Shown here in pieces: positions 62,259 to 64,000 of a stretch of DNA of 64,000 bases. The stretch spans positions 310,001 through 374,000 of the forward strand of contig NZ_VDDA01000004.1 of the NCBI RefSeq assembly GCF_006151805.1. Direction: 5' to 3'. Source of the DNA: Methylobacterium terricola (lineage in GTDB: Bacteria; Pseudomonadota; Alphaproteobacteria; Rhizobiales; Beijerinckiaceae). Every line of letters starts with the position of its first letter. Position 1 is the stretch's first letter. The position numbers and the translations under genes are program-made. A model generated the notes under the pieces. It made no database searches, was not told where the DNA came from, and saw nothing but the letters and a program-made list of their open reading frames with translations.

Positions 62259-63719
62259 ATGGCGCTCTCACGGGGCACCGCCCCGGGCATCGGGATCTCG
62301 CGGGGCACCGCCCCGATGGGGGACCCGGCCTTCGCGGCGTTGAAGACGCGCCTCGTCGCCCGCACCGGCCACCATTACTACGCCGACAAGGACGATCTGC
62401 TGTGGGAGCGGGTCGGTCGGCGCATGCGCGCCCGGGGCATCGCGGAGCCCGCCGGCTACCTGGCGTTGCTCGAGGAGTCGGAGGCCGAGTGGGCGGCGCT
62501 CGAATCCGAGATCACCATCGGGGAGACGTTCTTCTTCCGCTACGCCGAGCAGTTCGCGGCCCTGCGCGGGACGATCCTCCCCGAGCGCATCGCCGCGCGG
62601 AGCGAGGAGCGGCGCCTGCGGATCTGGAGCGCCGGCTGCTCCACCGGCCCCGAGACCTACTCGGTCGGGATCGTGCTGCACGAATTGCTCGGCGAGCGCC
62701 TGCCCGACTGGCGCCTCGCGCTCACCGGCACCGACATCAACCGCGACGTGCTGGCGGTGGCACGGCGCGGGGTCTACGGCACCTGGGCCCTGCGCACCCT
62801 CGGGGCGGAGGAGCGCGGGCGCTACTTCCGGCCCGGACCGCGGGAAGGGACCTTCGCGCTCCGGCCGGAATACCGCGGCCTCGCCCGGTTCGAGCCGCAG
62901 AACCTGATGAGCCTTCTCGACGGCACCGCCTCCCTGGCGCTGACCGATTACGACCTCATCCTGTGCCGCAACGTCCTGATCTACTTCCACCCCGACGTGG
63001 TGCAGGCCCTGGTGCGGGCGCTGGCCCAGCGCCTGCGGCCGGGCGGCTGGCTGCTGCTCGGCCATGCCGAGCCGAACCCGTCCTTCTCCGAATTCCTCGA
63101 CGCCATCTCCCTGCCGGGCACCGCCGCCTATCGTCGCCCGGAGGACGGCGCGCGGCCGGAGGCGCAGCCGTACCCGCCACCGAACCTCGCCGCGTTGCAG
63201 GTCCCGCCGGACCCGGCCCCGGCCCCGGACACCACCTGGGCGCCGCTGCTCCCGCCGAAGGCGACATCCCCCGCGGCACCGCCCGCTCCCGCGTCGAAGG
63301 CGGACTTGACGGCGGACTCGCCGCCGGGCCCGCTCGCCCTGGTCCGGTCGCTGGCCGATGCCGGCGACCTCGATGCGAGCTGGCGCGCCTGCCGGGCGGC
63401 TTTGGGGCAGGACCCGACCGATCCGCGCCTGCGCTACTACGAAGGCCTGCTCGCCCGCGCCCGGGCCCGTCCCGACGAGGCGGAGCGCGCCTTTCGCGGC
63501 GCGCTCTATCTCGATAAAGGCTTCATCATGGCCCATTACCACCTCGGGTTGACCCTGATCGCCGCCGGCCGAGGCGAGGCCGGCCAGCGCGCCGTGGCCA
63601 ACGCGGTGCGGCTCGCGGCCGGCCTGCCCGGTGACGCGCCCCTGCCCGAGGGCGACGGGCTCAAAGCCGCCGACCTCGCCGGCGCCGCCCGGCCGCTCCT
63701 CGGCGACGAGGCCGCCTGA
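62259..63719 (+). CDS. CheR methyltransferase with C-terminal TPR, WspC-like
   Basis: This 486-residue enzyme methylates receptor glutamates with SAM. It has the CheR N-terminal helices, ITIGETFFFRYAEQF, IWSAGCSTGPETYSVGIVL (SAM site) and DYDLILCRNVLIYFHPD (catalytic region). After a Pro-rich linker (about 310-360) comes a TPR-like region (RYYEGLLARARARPDEAERAFRGALYLDKG), as in WspC. The first ATG (62259) has a weak ribosome binding site; another at 62316 (M20) is possible. It ends in a TGATG junction with the next gene. Confidence 0.87.
   Translation: MALSRGTAPGIGISRGTAPMGDPAFAALKTRLVARTGHHYYADKDDLLWERVGRRMRARGIAEPAGYLALLEESEAEWAALESEITIGETFFFRYAEQFAALRGTILPERIAARSEERRLRIWSAGCSTGPETYSVGIVLHELLGERLPDWRLALTGTDINRDVLAVARRGVYGTWALRTLGAEERGRYFRPGPREGTFALRPEYRGLARFEPQNLMSLLDGTASLALTDYDLILCRNVLIYFHPDVVQALVRALAQRLRPGGWLLLGHAEPNPSFSEFLDAISLPGTAAYRRPEDGARPEAQPYPPPNLAALQVPPDPAPAPDTTWAPLLPPKATSPAAPPAPASKADLTADSPPGPLALVRSLADAGDLDASWRACRAALGQDPTDPRLRYYEGLLARARARPDEAERAFRGALYLDKGFIMAHYHLGLTLIAAGRGEAGQRAVANAVRLAAGLPGDAPLPEGDGLKAADLAGAARPLLGDEAA
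62271..62315 (+). repeat. Two copies of a GC hairpin at the CheR start
   Basis: CGGGGCACCGCCCCG occurs at 62271-62285 and 62301-62315; each is itself a six-base-pair hairpin with a three-base loop. In frame they encode SRGTAP twice. They lie between the two possible starts of CheR. Confidence 0.85.
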
Positions 63720-63763
63720 TGCCCGAGACCGCCTGATGCCCGAGACTGCCTGATGCCGAAGAC
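63713..63763 (+). repeat. Three tandem 17-bp TGATG junction units
   Basis: Units at 63713-63729, 63730-63746 and 63747-63763 read CGCCTGATGCCCGAGAC (twice) and TGCCTGATGCCGAAGAC. Each has an overlapping stop and start. The first stop ends CheR; the first two ATGs encode five-codon peptides (MPETA) ending in the next unit; the third starts the second CheW. Confidence 0.9.
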
Positions 63764-64000
63764 AGCCTCCGCCGCCGGGCCGCAGATGCCGGGCGACGCC
63801 TTGAGCGCCGAGCGGATCGACGCGATCCTCGATGACCGCACCCGCAGCCTCGCCGCCCGCGGCGCGACGCCCGAGGCGCGGCCGACCCGGGCCCTGCTTC
63901 TCTGCCGCGCCGGCACCGAGGCGGTCGGCCTGCCCCTGGAGGCGGTCGCCGAGGTGTTTCCGTTCCGCCCCTGCACCCCGGTGCCGGGCGCACCCGCCTC
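63753..64000 (+). CDS. Second CheW-domain protein, WspD-like, 3' end cut by the window
   Basis: The visible 82 residues have a polar N-terminus (SAERIDAILDDRTRSLAARG) and then a CheW start (RALLLCRAGTEAVGLPLEAVAEVFPFRPCTPVPGAP). This and its place after CheR-TPR match wspD. The start is the third ATG of the tandem TGATG array, and the frame runs to the edge. Translation probably relies on coupling through the array, since no separate ribosome binding site is seen. Confidence 0.8.
   Translation, partial: MPKTASAAGPQMPGDALSAERIDAILDDRTRSLAARGATPEARPTRALLLCRAGTEAVGLPLEAVAEVFPFRPCTPVPGAPA

Overview
The window is GC-rich chromosomal DNA with the gene content of an alphaproteobacterium, most likely a Methylobacterium-like member of the Hyphomicrobiales. 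The pointers are a LOV histidine kinase next to a single-domain receiver, an ECF biotin transporter in the order bioM-bioN-bioY, a ketol-acid reductoisomerase and acetolactate synthase set, an AmpG permease, a TadD-like lipoprotein, CtrA-like sites and GTG/TTG starts with strong Shine-Dalgarno (SD) sequences. The genus is inferred from content; no rRNA is present to confirm it.

Positions 1-8200 hold a surface-glycan cluster. It contains a polysaccharide deacetylase (cut by the left edge), a split transketolase, one polypeptide that fuses a sugar epimerase/dehydratase to an ArnC/GtrB-type glycosyltransferase, a polytopic GT-C-like membrane protein and two methyltransferases. Two identical tRNA-Arg(ACG) genes follow. 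From 8600 to 31500 lie housekeeping and signalling genes: an aldehyde dehydrogenase, a PilZ protein, a HerA-like ATPase, glutathione S-transferases, a leucyl aminopeptidase, an EcsC protein, AmpG, the LOV kinase and receiver pair, mutS coupled to a DUF1349 gene, malic enzyme and a GGDEF-EAL protein. From 31900 to 41400 are an FAH-family enzyme, a porin with two different barrel domains in one chain, an acyl-CoA dehydrogenase, an NAD(P)H-hydrate repair dehydratase and others.

Positions 41500-43250 form a small accessory pocket: an acidic low-complexity protein behind an AT-rich promoter region, a frameshifted Phd/PIN toxin-antitoxin pair and a short tandem duplication. A NicA/NicB-like molybdenum hydroxylase with a triheme cytochrome tail (43245-47344), an FTR1 iron permease and ilvC come next. 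An ATGA-coupled operon (51923-55751) encodes an alpha/beta-hydrolase fused to a gluconate-2-dehydrogenase subunit 3 domain, a GMC flavoprotein and an SDR enzyme; Dps follows. The ilvI-ilvH operon has a complete attenuator: promoter, a leader peptide containing Val-Leu-Ile-Val, and a TTCG-loop terminator. bioMNY is next, and the right edge holds a wspB-wspC-wspD-like block (CheW, CheR-TPR, CheW).

A recurring feature is short tandem duplication of 15-21 bp placed at gene starts, ends or junctions: at 4523, 16375, 43116, 48585 and 63713. Several of these multiply a start codon, a ribosome binding site or a stop/start junction.
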